From Lichenicola sp965198655 (GTDB taxonomy: Bacteria; Pseudomonadota; Alphaproteobacteria; Acetobacterales; Acetobacteraceae): 64,000 nucleotides of DNA. The stretch is from NCBI GenBank assembly GCA_965198655.1, contig OZ240668.1:124001-188000 (forward strand). The letters run 5' to 3'. Below the pieces are notes generated by a model. The model searched no databases, was not told the DNA's origin, and saw nothing but the letters and a program-made list of their open reading frames with translations. The translations under genes and the position numbers were made by a program. Each line of letters opens with the position of its first letter. Positions within the stretch are counted from its first letter, which is position 1. Positions 51,334 to 60,501 of this stretch are shown here, piece by piece.

Positions 51334-51732
51334 GTGACCGAACCGTCCCACTCCAGCCCCCTGATCCTGCGCAACGCCGACGGCAGCGGCCGGGGCACGA
51401 AGGTGCACGTGTCGGCGACCGTCGCGAAGCTGTTCGGCGAGCGCCTCCGGGCCGAGGGCGCCGAGCACCAGCAGCTCTGGATCGACCGGCTGACCAGTCT
51501 GGACGGCGACGGCTTCAGCTACGCGGGCAACGTGTTCGTGGCCATTCGCATCACCGAGGGCGGCATCGGCGAGGAGATCCCGTTCGTGGTTGATACCCCG
51601 GTCGAGCTGCAGGGCATGTTCATCCCGGCCGATCAGGCCACGCCCGGAACCGACGATCCCGGCCTGCCGGTGCTGCACTTCACCCACAGCCCGGTCGGCT
51701 TCGTGGTCTACGACGGCAAGACCTACCAATAG
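51334..51732 (+). CDS. Conserved hypothetical protein, about 132 aa
   Basis: A soluble, acidic protein without signal peptide. Regular alternation of hydrophobic and polar residues (VHVSATVAKLFGERLRAEGA, FSYAGNVFVAIRITEGG, PVLHFTHSPVGFVVYDGKTY) indicates a compact beta-rich fold. No family is recognised by eye. GTG 51334 has AGGAG about ten bases upstream; a TTG at 51301 is a weaker choice. It is monocistronic, between a lipoprotein gene and xseA, both on the other strand. Confidence 0.6.
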   Translation: MTEPSHSSPLILRNADGSGRGTKVHVSATVAKLFGERLRAEGAEHQQLWIDRLTSLDGDGFSYAGNVFVAIRITEGGIGEEIPFVVDTPVELQGMFIPADQATPGTDDPGLPVLHFTHSPVGFVVYDGKTYQ

Positions 51733-51795
51733 GACCGGAGCGGGCGCACGGTTGCTCCGGTAGAGGTTGCCGCCCCGGAGGCGGACGCAGCCTGG

Positions 51796-53517
51796 CTAGA
51801 CGTCCAGCGCACCCTGGCTCGCGGCGTGCTCCACCCGGACCAGGCGCTCGCCGTCGGCAAAGGCGAGGCTGAGCCGGGTGCCGGGACGCAGGGTCGCGCC
51901 GGCGGTCACCGGATGCCCGGCCTGGTCGCGCACCAGCACGTAGCCGCGCGCCAGCACCGCCCCCGGCGACGCCGAGTCGAGTCGCGCCGTCAGCCCGGAC
52001 AGGATCGCGGCCCGCTCGCGCAGCATCGCGGCCGCGTCGCGCAGCGTCTGCCGCAGCCCGCCCTGCAGCCCGGCGCCGGTCACGCCTAAGCGTCCGCGCC
52101 GGATCTCGATCGCCTGACGCGGATCCGGCATCGGCCGCTCGGCCGCCGCCAGCGCCGCGCGCCGTGCCGCCAGCAGCGCCGGCAGGGCGCGGCGCAGGGC
52201 GCCGTCGGCCACGGCGACCTCGCCACGGCGACGCACCATCAGCCGGTGCGGGTCGACCATCCGCCGTTCCGCGGCGACCAGCGCCGCGCGCCGTACCGCC
52301 AGCAGCGCCGGCAGGGCGCGACTCAGCTCGCCGGAGTGCAGCACCACCCGTCCGCGCCGGACGGCGATCAGCCGGTGCGGGTCGGGCATGTGCCGCTCCG
52401 CCGCCACCAGCGCGGTGCGTCGCAGCGCCAGCAGCGTCGGCAGCGCCCGCTGCAGCCGGCTTCCCAGCTCGCGCAGGGCGTCGCGCCGTGCCGCCACCTG
52501 TCCCGGGCCGGCCAGGTCCAGCCGGTGCAGCCGGTCGTCCAGCCGCTGTCGCATGTGGCCCAGCAACGAGGGCAGGTCCGGCAGCAGCCCGGCGGCGCGG
52601 TCGCAGCGCAGGCGAAGGCCCTGCGACAGCCGTCCCAGCCCGGCGTCCAGCCGGGCGGCGCGATGCGCCAGGTCGGCCAGAAGCTCGACCCGGGCCGGCA
52701 CAGCGATCTCGGCGGCCGCGGTCGGCGTGGGCGCGCGGCGGTCGGACACGAAGTCGATCAGGGTGGTGTCGGTCTCGTGCCCGACCGCGGAGATCACCGG
52801 GATCCGGCACGCCGCCACCGCGCGCAGCACCGCCTCGTCGCTGAAGGCCAGGAGGTCCTCCAGGCTGCCGCCGCCACGCGCCACGATCAGCAGGTCGGGG
52901 CGCGGGATGGGGGTGCCAGGCCCGGTGCGGCGGTCGAAGCCCGCGATCGCGACGGCGATCCGGGCCGCTGCCCCCTCGCCCTGCACAGGCACCGGCCAGA
53001 GCAGCAGCGGGCGGGGGAACCGCCGGGCGATGGTGGTGCGTATGTCGTGCAGCACCGCGCCCTGCGGCGAGGTCACCAGGCCGATCAAGCGCGGCAGGAA
53101 CGGCAGGGGCCGCTTGGCCTCCGGGTCGAACAACCCTTCGGCGGCGAGCTTGGCGCGCAGACGCTCGATCCGCGCCAGCAGCGCGCCCTCGCCGGCATAT
53201 TCCATCCGCTCGACGACGAGCTGGTACGACGAGCGCTCGCCATAGGAGGAGATCCGGCCGGTGGCGATCACCTCCAGCCCGTTCTCCGGCTGCAGCCCGA
53301 GCCGGGCCACGCTGCCCCGCCAGACCACGCCGGCGATCTTGCCGCCCTCGTCCTTGAGCGAGAAGTACAGGTGTCCGGACGGGTAGCGCTTGAACTCGGT
53401 GACCTCGCCGCGCACCCGCACGCGGCTGAAGCTGCCTTCCAGCACCCGCTTCACCGCGCCGGAGATCTCCGACACGCTGTACTCGGGCACGTTGGATACG
53501 GCGGCCGGTTCGTTCAT
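51796..53517 (-). CDS. xseA: Exodeoxyribonuclease VII large subunit, with an internal triple repeat
   Basis: A 573-residue XseA, longer than the usual 400-450. The N-terminal OB fold has YSVSEISGAVKRVLEGSF, VRGEVTEFKRYPSGHLYFSL and KDEGGKIAGVVWRG. The nuclease core has GLVTSPQGAVLHDI, ARGGGSLEDLLAFSDE, SAVGHETDTTLIDFVSDRRA and PTPTAAAEIAVP. The extra length lies in the coiled-coil stalk: three tandem 43-residue repeats at residues 357-485. The C-terminal closing segment, LDSASPGAVLARGYVLVRD, is present. It degrades single-stranded DNA with XseB, which is not in this window. It diverges from purD, 48 bases away. Confidence 0.95.
   Translation of the reverse strand: MNEPAAVSNVPEYSVSEISGAVKRVLEGSFSRVRVRGEVTEFKRYPSGHLYFSLKDEGGKIAGVVWRGSVARLGLQPENGLEVIATGRISSYGERSSYQLVVERMEYAGEGALLARIERLRAKLAAEGLFDPEAKRPLPFLPRLIGLVTSPQGAVLHDIRTTIARRFPRPLLLWPVPVQGEGAAARIAVAIAGFDRRTGPGTPIPRPDLLIVARGGGSLEDLLAFSDEAVLRAVAACRIPVISAVGHETDTTLIDFVSDRRAPTPTAAAEIAVPARVELLADLAHRAARLDAGLGRLSQGLRLRCDRAAGLLPDLPSLLGHMRQRLDDRLHRLDLAGPGQVAARRDALRELGSRLQRALPTLLALRRTALVAAERHMPDPHRLIAVRRGRVVLHSGELSRALPALLAVRRAALVAAERRMVDPHRLMVRRRGEVAVADGALRRALPALLAARRAALAAAERPMPDPRQAIEIRRGRLGVTGAGLQGGLRQTLRDAAAMLRERAAILSGLTARLDSASPGAVLARGYVLVRDQAGHPVTAGATLRPGTRLSLAFADGERLVRVEHAASQGALDV
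52063..52449 (-). repeat. Three tandem 129-base repeats inside xseA
   Basis: Each unit encodes 43 residues of the pattern RALPxLLAxRRxALxAAER, then DPxxxxxxRRG. Copies begin at XseA residues 357, 400 and 443. Copies 1 and 2 are more alike (HRL, VAAER) than copy 3 (RQAI, AAAER). They fall in the coiled-coil stalk region, so they lengthen it in steps. Confidence 0.9.
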
Positions 53518-53565
53518 CGCGCCAGGGTATGATAGGAGCGGACGCGTCGCGAGGGGGCGGGTGGG

Positions 53566-54864
53566 ATGCGCGTGCTGCTGGTCGGGTCGGGCGGACGGGA
53601 ACACGCGCTGGCGGCGACGCTGCACCGCTCGCCGCTGCTCGACGCGCTGTTCATCGCCCCCGGCAATCCCGGCACCGCGGGGCTCGGCAGCAACGTTTCG
53701 ATCGCCGCCGACGACGTGGTGAGCCTGGTGGCGTTCGCCCGCGCCAAGCGGATCGACCTGGTGGTGCCGGGGCCGGAAGCGCCGCTGGTGGCGGGCCTGG
53801 CCGATGCCTGCGCCGCCGCCGGGATCGCCTGCGCCGGGCCGAGTGCGGCGGCCGCCCGGCTCGAAGGCAGCAAAAGCTTCGCCAAGGCGGTGTGCGATGC
53901 CGCCGGCATCCCGACCCCGCGCTGGGAACGGTTCGAGGACGCCGCCCTCGCGCACGACTTCGTGCGCCGACGCGGTGCGCCGATCGTGGTCAAGGCGGAC
54001 GGGCTGGCGGCGGGCAAGGGCGTGGTGGTGGCGCAGACGGTGGCCGAGGCGGAAGCGGCGATCACCGTGATGATGCAGGACGGGAGCCTCGGCGCCGCCG
54101 GGGCGGCGGTGGTGATCGAGGAATGCCTGGAGGGCGACGAGGTGTCGCTGTTCGCGTTCTGCGACGGCGAGACCGCGTTGCTGATCGGCGCTGCGCAGGA
54201 CCACAAGCGGATTGGCGAGGACGACACCGGCGCCAACACCGGCGGCATGGGGGCGGTGTCGCCGCCAGCCTTCTTCGACCGCGATACCCAGGAGCACGCG
54301 CTCGACCTGCTGGTGCGGCCGATGCTGCGCGAGATGGTCCGGCGCGGCACGCCGTTCCGCGGCGTGATCTTCGCCGGCCTGATGCTGACCCCAAGGGGGC
54401 CCGAGCTGATCGAGTACAACGTGCGGCTGGGTGATCCGGAAGCGCAGGCGCTGCTGCCCCGGCTGCGCTCGGACCTGCTGCCGGTGCTGGCGGCGCTGGC
54501 GGACGGACGGCTGGCCGAGGCGCGGCTCAAGTTCGGGGACGAGACGGCGGTCGCGGTGGTGCTGGCCGGGCGCGGCTATCCCGGCACGCCCGCCACCGGG
54601 GCGCCGATCGGCGGCATCGCGCAGGCCGAGGCGATGCACGGCGTGCACGTGTTCCAGGCCGCGACCGCGCTGGATGCGGCCGGCACCCTGGTCGGCGCCG
54701 GCGGGCGGGTGCTGACGGTGGTCGGCGTGGCGCCCGAGCTGGCCGACGCGCGCGACGTCGCCTATGCCGGGGTGGCGGCGATCGAGTGGCCGGACGCGAT
54801 GTGGCGGCGGGATATCGGCGTGCGCGCGCTGGTGCGGGCGTTGGCGGCGAAGCACGCGTTCTAG
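53566..54864 (+). CDS. purD: Phosphoribosylamine-glycine ligase
   Basis: A 432-residue GAR synthetase, second step of purine synthesis. The order is: MRVLLVGSGGREHALAATLH, FIAPGNPGTAG, PGPEAPLVAGLADA, then the ATP-grasp region PIVVKADGLAAGKGVVVAQT near residue 140, and DDTGANTGGMGAVSPP and YNVRLGDPEAQALLPRL. The C-terminal domain contains VLAGRGYPGTPATGAPIGGI. Length and motifs are normal. It is monocistronic as far as seen; a repeat cluster follows its stop. Confidence 0.97.
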   Translation: MRVLLVGSGGREHALAATLHRSPLLDALFIAPGNPGTAGLGSNVSIAADDVVSLVAFARAKRIDLVVPGPEAPLVAGLADACAAAGIACAGPSAAAARLEGSKSFAKAVCDAAGIPTPRWERFEDAALAHDFVRRRGAPIVVKADGLAAGKGVVVAQTVAEAEAAITVMMQDGSLGAAGAAVVIEECLEGDEVSLFAFCDGETALLIGAAQDHKRIGEDDTGANTGGMGAVSPPAFFDRDTQEHALDLLVRPMLREMVRRGTPFRGVIFAGLMLTPRGPELIEYNVRLGDPEAQALLPRLRSDLLPVLAALADGRLAEARLKFGDETAVAVVLAGRGYPGTPATGAPIGGIAQAEAMHGVHVFQAATALDAAGTLVGAGGRVLTVVGVAPELADARDVAYAGVAAIEWPDAMWRRDIGVRALVRALAAKHAF

Positions 54865-54886
54865 GACTTTGGTGAACGGCGAAGGT

Positions 54887-54996
54887 CAGGGGCTTTGCCC
54901 CTGGACTCCATGAAGGGCGGAGCCCTTCAAACCCGAATCTTAAAGTAAACGGGGTCTGGGGCCTCCGGCCCCAGCGGGTCCAGGGCAGAGCCCTGG
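54887..54996. repeat. Cluster of four stem-loops after purD (REP-like)
   Basis: Four inverted repeats in a row: CAGGGGCTTTGCCCCTG (54887-54903), TGAAGGGCGGAGCCCTTCA (54911-54929), CTGGGGCCTCCGGCCCCAG (54956-54974) and CCAGGGCAGAGCCCTGG (54980-54996). The words CTCCATGAAGGGCGGAGCCC, GGGGCCTCCGGCCCC and CCAGGGCAGAGCCCTGG look like a shared intergenic element. It may act as a terminator for purD as well. Confidence 0.65.
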
Positions 54997-55111
54997 CCTT
55001 ACCTCCTGGCCGAACCTGAGTTCCCATTTGTCGGTCATATAACCTTAATGCTCCGGGTCGACCCCGTCCTCTAAAACCTGCCGCTACGTCGCTGTCAGGG
55101 ATTCTTGGCTC

Positions 55112-57976
55112 ATGGCTCGTTCCATCGTCCGCTCCTTGAGCGGCATCCTGCTGGCGACCGCCATCCTGTCCGCCGCTCGCCCGACCCAGGCCCAGACCAG
55201 CCCGCCTCCGCCCCTCCCGACCGGCCAGTTCACGACCCCGGCCGCCGCTCCCGGCGCCATCTTCCAGGACCTGCTGCCGGGGATCGAGCCGTTCCCGAAC
55301 TTCAAGGCCGGCCAGGCCATACGGACGGTGCTGAGTCCGGACCGCCGCACCCTCCTCGTCATGACCAGCGGCTACAACGGCATCGACAACGCGAACGGCT
55401 CCCTGAACACCGCCGTCTCGAGCGAGTACATCTTCGTCTACGACATTTCCTCGCACGTTCCGGTCCGCAGGCAGCTCATCCAGACCGCCGACGCGTTCGA
55501 TGGCATCGCCTTCTCGCCGGACGGCAGCCGTTTCTACCTCGGCGGCGGCGGCTACGACGACGTCTTCACCTACGCCAACCACAACGGCACCTGGACCCAG
55601 CTCGGCCAGCCGGTCCAGCTCAACCACGCGCTGGCGGTCGGCAATGGCAAGTATCCGACCACCGCCGGCCTCGCCGTCAGCACGGACGGCACCAGGGTGG
55701 TCGTCGCCAACTTCTACAACGACAGCGTTTCGCTGATCGACACCACCACCAACACCCTGCTTGGCGAGCTCGACATGCGCCCTGGCATCATCGACCCGAA
55801 GGAGGCCGGCGTTCCCGGCGGCGAGACGCCCTTCGACGTCGTCATCCACGGCAACACCGCCTATGTCGACAGCCAGCGCGACCGCGAGGTCGACGTCCTC
55901 GACATCAGCCGCAACGTGCCCGCGTTGACGACCCGCATCCCGATTCGCGGAACACCGAACCGCATGCTCCTCAACGCGTCCGGGAGCCTTCTCTACGTCG
56001 CGGCCGACAACGACGACAGCGTCCAGGTGATCGACACCGTCCGGCGCCGGGTGGTCGAGACCATCGACGTGGGCGTGCCCGCCATCCTGTCGCCGACCCA
56101 CGAGCGCTACCGCGGCGCCGCTCCCAACGCGCTCGCCTTTTCCCCCGACGGCAACACGCTCTACATCTCCGAGGGTGGCCTGAACGCGGTCGCGGTACTC
56201 GACATCGCCCCCAACCGGCCGCACGTGGTGTACGGCTACCTGCCGACCGGCTTCTATCCCGAGGACGTCGCGGTCGCCGGCGGCTGGCTTTATGCGGTCA
56301 ACGGCAAGAGCGACTCCGGTCCGAACCTCGGCTATTGTCCCGGCTTCACCCAGTATTTCCCGGGCCTGCCCTGGGTCGCCAACTGCGCCGTCAACAACAA
56401 CGTCTTCACGCTGGAGCACGCGGGGTTCCTGGCGGAGCCGCTCCCCAACCTTCTGCAGATGGCCGGCCTCACCCTGCAGGTCGCCGTCAACGACAGCATC
56501 CTACGCAGGGTGGATCCCAAAGACGCGGTCGTGATGGCGGCACTCCACCGACGCATCAAGCACGTCATCTACATCATCAAGGAGAACCGCACCTATGACC
56601 AGGTCCTGGGCGACCTGGGCAAGGGAAACGGCGATCCCGCGCTGGTGGAGTTCCCGCAGGACATGACGCCGAACCTGCACGCGATCGCCAGGAACTTCGT
56701 GGATCTCGACAACTTCGAGGCGCCGGCCGAGGTCAGCGGCAACGGCTGGCAGTTCTCGGTGGCCGCCCGCGAGTCCGACCTCAACGAGAAGACCGTTCCG
56801 CTGGCCTACTCGCCCCGCCCCACCGACATGGTCGCCGAGGACGAGGGGCAAACGCTCGGCGTCCAGATCGGCGTGCCGACGCTCGCCGGCCGCCGGGCCG
56901 AGGATCCCACCTATCCGAACGACCCGAACCTGCTTCCCACCACCAACGACGAGGATGCCGTCGACGGCCCGGATGACGACGACGGCGCGCTCGCCACCAA
57001 GCAGCACGGCTACCTGTGGAACTCGGCCCTTGCCGCGGGGCTGACCGTGCGCAGCTACGGCGTCTACGACGACCAGAACCGCTATGGTCCGAATCCCAGC
57101 AACTACGGTGTTCCGGACGTCCAGATTCCTCGCGACCCGAACCCGTATGCCGACCACGTGCCGATGGGCTTCACCTCCAACCCGGTGCTGGCGCCGATCA
57201 ACGACGTCTACTTCCGCGGCATCGACACCGGCTATCCCGACTACGACCGCGTGCAGGAATGGAAGCGCGAGTTCGACAACGACGAAGCCGCCGGCACCCT
57301 TCCCAACCTGACGCTGCTTCGCCTCGGCGCCGATCACACCGGCAGCTTCGGCAACGCCGTCCAGGGCGTCGACACCCCCGAGACCGAGGAGGCCGACAAC
57401 GACTACGCCGTCGGCCTGGTCGCCCAGGCGGTGGCCCGGAGCCGCGACCGCGACGACACCCTGATCTTCGCGGTCGAGGACGACGCCCAGGACGGTCCCG
57501 ATCACGTCGACAGCCATCGCACCACGGCCTACGTCGTCGGCCCCTATGTCAGGCAGGGCGCGGTGATCTCGACCCGCTACTCCACCGTCAACATGCTGCG
57601 CACCATCGAGGACGTTCTCGGCATCGACCACCTGAGCATCAACGACGCCTACCAGCCGCCGATGACAAACGTCTTCGACCTCAACCAGAGGAGCTGGAGC
57701 TTCACCGCCGCGCCGTCGGACTATCTCTGCTCGACGCAGCTTCCGGTGACCTGCAAGGACGCGGCGCTGCACTCGACTCATACCGGCCGGTGGTGGGCGA
57801 GACAGACACGCGGGCTGGACGTCGACCATGTCGATGCGGCCGATCCGGTCAAGTTCAACGAGGTGCTGTGGCGCGGCCTCGAAGGCAGTCGGCCCTACCC
57901 GACCACACGCAGCGGCAAAGACTTCAACAGGATCAAGGACAAGTCCGCCCGGTCGCGTGGCCCCGGACTGGGTTGA
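55112..57976 (+). CDS. Secreted beta-propeller/phosphoesterase fusion protein
   Basis: A 954-residue exported protein with a signal peptide (about residues 1-28, ending in TQAQT). The N-terminal half (about residues 60-400) is a YncE-type beta-propeller with repeated FSPDGSRFYLGGGG, VVVANFYNDSVSLID and LLYVAADNDDSVQVID blades. The C-terminal half (about residues 485-860) is a phosphoesterase/acid phosphatase-type alpha/beta domain beginning VIYIIKENRTYDQVLGDLGK, with TLPNLTLLRLGADHTGSFGN and FAVEDDAQDGPDHVDSHRT carrying likely metal ligands. An acidic loop, DEDAVDGPDDDDGA, sits between. Probably a periplasmic or surface phosphohydrolase; the substrate is unknown. No operon partner. Confidence 0.85.
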   Translation: MARSIVRSLSGILLATAILSAARPTQAQTSPPPPLPTGQFTTPAAAPGAIFQDLLPGIEPFPNFKAGQAIRTVLSPDRRTLLVMTSGYNGIDNANGSLNTAVSSEYIFVYDISSHVPVRRQLIQTADAFDGIAFSPDGSRFYLGGGGYDDVFTYANHNGTWTQLGQPVQLNHALAVGNGKYPTTAGLAVSTDGTRVVVANFYNDSVSLIDTTTNTLLGELDMRPGIIDPKEAGVPGGETPFDVVIHGNTAYVDSQRDREVDVLDISRNVPALTTRIPIRGTPNRMLLNASGSLLYVAADNDDSVQVIDTVRRRVVETIDVGVPAILSPTHERYRGAAPNALAFSPDGNTLYISEGGLNAVAVLDIAPNRPHVVYGYLPTGFYPEDVAVAGGWLYAVNGKSDSGPNLGYCPGFTQYFPGLPWVANCAVNNNVFTLEHAGFLAEPLPNLLQMAGLTLQVAVNDSILRRVDPKDAVVMAALHRRIKHVIYIIKENRTYDQVLGDLGKGNGDPALVEFPQDMTPNLHAIARNFVDLDNFEAPAEVSGNGWQFSVAARESDLNEKTVPLAYSPRPTDMVAEDEGQTLGVQIGVPTLAGRRAEDPTYPNDPNLLPTTNDEDAVDGPDDDDGALATKQHGYLWNSALAAGLTVRSYGVYDDQNRYGPNPSNYGVPDVQIPRDPNPYADHVPMGFTSNPVLAPINDVYFRGIDTGYPDYDRVQEWKREFDNDEAAGTLPNLTLLRLGADHTGSFGNAVQGVDTPETEEADNDYAVGLVAQAVARSRDRDDTLIFAVEDDAQDGPDHVDSHRTTAYVVGPYVRQGAVISTRYSTVNMLRTIEDVLGIDHLSINDAYQPPMTNVFDLNQRSWSFTAAPSDYLCSTQLPVTCKDAALHSTHTGRWWARQTRGLDVDHVDAADPVKFNEVLWRGLEGSRPYPTTRSGKDFNRIKDKSARSRGPGLG

Positions 57977-57988
57977 GCCCGCGGCTGG

Positions 57989-59125
57989 TCACAGCCTCCG
58001 GCTGGCCAGCGACACCGCCGCCAGCATCGCCGCCAGCACCCCGAACGCGACCGGCAGGCTCGCGAGATGCGCCACCGCGCCGATCCCGGCGGGACCCGCG
58101 AGGATGCCGGCATAGCCCAGCGTGGTCATCGCCGGCACCGCGACGGTCTCCGGCATCGCGTCCTGCTGGCCGACCGCGGTGAACAGCACGGGCACGATGT
58201 TGGCGCAGCCGACGCCCACCAGCGCGAAGCCCGCGAGTGCCGCCGGCCAGGACGGCACCACCGTCGCGACCACGAAGCCCAGCGCCGCGCACAGGCTGCC
58301 CGCGAGCAGCACCCGGCGTCGGCCGAGTCGGTCCACGATGCGGTCGCCGGCCAGCCGGCACAGCGTCATGGCCGCGGCGAAGGCGGCATAGCCGAGCCCG
58401 GCGCGGGACGCGGCCACGTGGCGGACCGAGGACAGGAACACCCCGCTCCAGTCCAGCACCGCGCCTTCGGCCAGGAACAGCACGAAGCACAGCAGGCCGA
58501 ACAGCAGCACGATGCCGTGCGGGACCGCGAAGGCCGGCCCCTCGCTGCGGGAGCCGTACGGCAGCAGGTGCCGCGCCGAGGCCGCGAGGGCCAGGAGGAT
58601 GCCGAGCGACGCGCAGGACGTGGCGCCGAGCGGCGAGGCGCCGGCGCTCAGCAGGCCCGCCATGCCGCCGGCGCCTGCGATGCCGCCCAGGCTGTACAGG
58701 CCGTGGAACCCCGACATCATCGCCCGTCCGCTGCTTCGCTCGACGATGATGGCCTGGATGTTCATCGCCACGTCCACCGCACCGATGCTGGCGCCGAACG
58801 CCGCCAGCGCCAGCGCCAGCAGCGACACCTGGCCCAGAGTCGCGAGCAGCGGCAGCACGAGGGCGACCACCAGCCCCGCCGTCACGATCACGCTGCGGCA
58901 GCCGAACCGTCCGGCCAGGGCGCCCGCCACCGGCATGGTGACCAGCGAGCCGATCCCCAGGCATAGCAGCAGCAGGCCGAGCGTACCGTCGCTGGTCCCG
59001 GTGCGCGCCTTGGCGAACGGCACCAGCGCCGCCCAGGCCGCGCTGCCGAAGCCGGCGAGGAGAAAGGCGAGGCGCGTCGCGCGCTGCGCCGGAGCTTCGA
59101 GTGCCGGGGGTGCGGTGCCGGTCAT
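57989..59125 (-). CDS. Major facilitator superfamily transporter
   Basis: A 378-residue MFS protein, about twelve membrane segments. TM2-3 has the loop-like VAGALAGRFGCRSVIVTAG (a degenerate motif A), the middle loop is short, and the second half has AGDRIVDRLGRRRVLLAGSL, a better motif A copy. Similar short transporters belong to the YbjJ/FucP-like branch. Substrate unknown. ATG 59125 gives the family-typical N-terminus, LAFLLAGFGSAAWAALVPF. It lies convergent to the phosphoesterase gene. Confidence 0.85.
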   Translation of the reverse strand: MTGTAPPALEAPAQRATRLAFLLAGFGSAAWAALVPFAKARTGTSDGTLGLLLLCLGIGSLVTMPVAGALAGRFGCRSVIVTAGLVVALVLPLLATLGQVSLLALALAAFGASIGAVDVAMNIQAIIVERSSGRAMMSGFHGLYSLGGIAGAGGMAGLLSAGASPLGATSCASLGILLALAASARHLLPYGSRSEGPAFAVPHGIVLLFGLLCFVLFLAEGAVLDWSGVFLSSVRHVAASRAGLGYAAFAAAMTLCRLAGDRIVDRLGRRRVLLAGSLCAALGFVVATVVPSWPAALAGFALVGVGCANIVPVLFTAVGQQDAMPETVAVPAMTTLGYAGILAGPAGIGAVAHLASLPVAFGVLAAMLAAVSLASRRL

Positions 59126-59516
59126 GGACGGGCGGGGCCCCGGGAGCCGGACGCCGCCCTGCGCCAGGCGGCGGGCGGCATGGTGCCGGCGACGGGGCGC
59201 GGCCCGGGGCGTCGCAGCGGCCGCGGTGCTGTCGGGTCGACCATCGCTGCTCCCGGATCCGGCGGCCTGCGCGATCCTGCGCGCCGTCCAGGGCGTCAAG
59301 CTACCCGCGATCCGCGGCCCGGGTCGAACCCGTCCTCCGGACACATCGGCCAGGTCCACCGACCTGGCAGCAGCCTGACCGGGACGGCCGCATGACGCGC
59401 CCAGGAGACGCGCTCAGGAGACGCGCTCAGGAGACGCGACCAGGATGACGGGCGGCGGTGTCCACCTGCCGTCCGTCGCCGCCCCGGTCCGTCGTGCCGC
59501 CGACGTGGCCGGCGCC

Positions 59517-60404
59517 TCAGGCCGCCTGCCGGCCGGCATCTCCGATGCCGTCGAGCCGGGCGATCATCTCCGGCGGCAGCGCGATCGCGGCGGCGCCGAG
59601 GTTGTCGCGCAGGTGGGCGAGCGAGCCGGTGCCGGGGATCAGCAGGATGTTGGGCGCGCGGTGCAGCAGCCAGGCGAGCGCCACCTGCATCGCCGTGGCC
59701 CCGATCTCGGCTGCCACCTCCGAGAGCACCGTCGACTGCAGCGGCGTGAAGCCGCCGAGCGGGAAGAACGGTACGTAGGCGATGCCGTCCGCCGCCAGCG
59801 CGTCGACCAGCGCGTCGTCCCCGCGATGGGCCAGGTTGTACAGGTTCTGCACGCAGACGATCTCGGCGATGCTTCGTCCCTGCGCCACCTGGGCGGGGGT
59901 CGCGTTGCTCAGGCCCAGGTGCCGGATCAGGCCCTGGCGCTGCAGCTCGGCCAGGACGGTCAGCGGCGCCTCGATCGAGCCCTCGCTCGGGCCGTGACCC
60001 TCGCCGCCCATGATACGCAGGTTGGCGACCTCCAGCACGTCGAGCCCGAGGTTGCGCAGGTTGTCGTGCACCGCGGAGGTCAGCTCCGCCGGCGACATCG
60101 CCGGGTTCCAGGACGCCTCCGTGCCGCGCCTGGCGCCGAGCTTGGTCACGATCACCAGCTCGTCGGGATACGGGTGCAGCGCCTCGCGGATCAGTTGGTT
60201 GGTGACGTGCGGGCCGTAGAAGTCGCTGGTGTCGATGTGGTTGACGCCGCTCGCCACCGCCTCGCGCAGCACCGCGCGTGCGGCGTCCGGGTCCTTGGGC
60301 GGCCCGAACACGCCGGGGCCGGCAAGCTGCATCGCGCCATAGCCCAGCCGCTGCACAGGGCGGGTGCCGAGAGAGAACGAGCCGGCAGTGTCGAGGGTCG
60401 CCAT
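59517..60404 (-). CDS. Aldo/keto reductase
   Basis: A 295-residue NADPH-dependent aldo/keto reductase. The TIM-barrel catalytic tetrad is visible: Asp in VNHIDTSDFYG with Tyr in DFYGPHVTN, Lys in VIVTKLGARR, while the usual His is replaced by Asn-Leu-Arg in EVANLRIMG. GLIRHLGLSNATPAQV and the cofactor-binding segment LLIPGTGSLAHLRDNLGA complete it. Such enzymes reduce aldehydes or keto sugars; the substrate is unknown. It diverges from the LysR regulator 97 bases away, which probably controls it. Confidence 0.9.
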   Translation of the reverse strand: MATLDTAGSFSLGTRPVQRLGYGAMQLAGPGVFGPPKDPDAARAVLREAVASGVNHIDTSDFYGPHVTNQLIREALHPYPDELVIVTKLGARRGTEASWNPAMSPAELTSAVHDNLRNLGLDVLEVANLRIMGGEGHGPSEGSIEAPLTVLAELQRQGLIRHLGLSNATPAQVAQGRSIAEIVCVQNLYNLAHRGDDALVDALAADGIAYVPFFPLGGFTPLQSTVLSEVAAEIGATAMQVALAWLLHRAPNILLIPGTGSLAHLRDNLGAAAIALPPEMIARLDGIGDAGRQAA

Positions 60405-60501
60405 GGATCTTCTCCGAATGCTTGTGTGCAGGCGATATGGACCCTCGCCATCCGCACGATAATCCTGAAGGGTCGGCACAGGCTGTACGGATATCCGGAC
60501 A

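Noticed and set aside
54527..57829. Long minus-strand frames opposite purD and the phosphoesterase gene
   Set aside because: The plus-strand proteins have signal peptide, domains and motifs; the minus frames are repetitive Val/Gly/Asp/Arg sequence.
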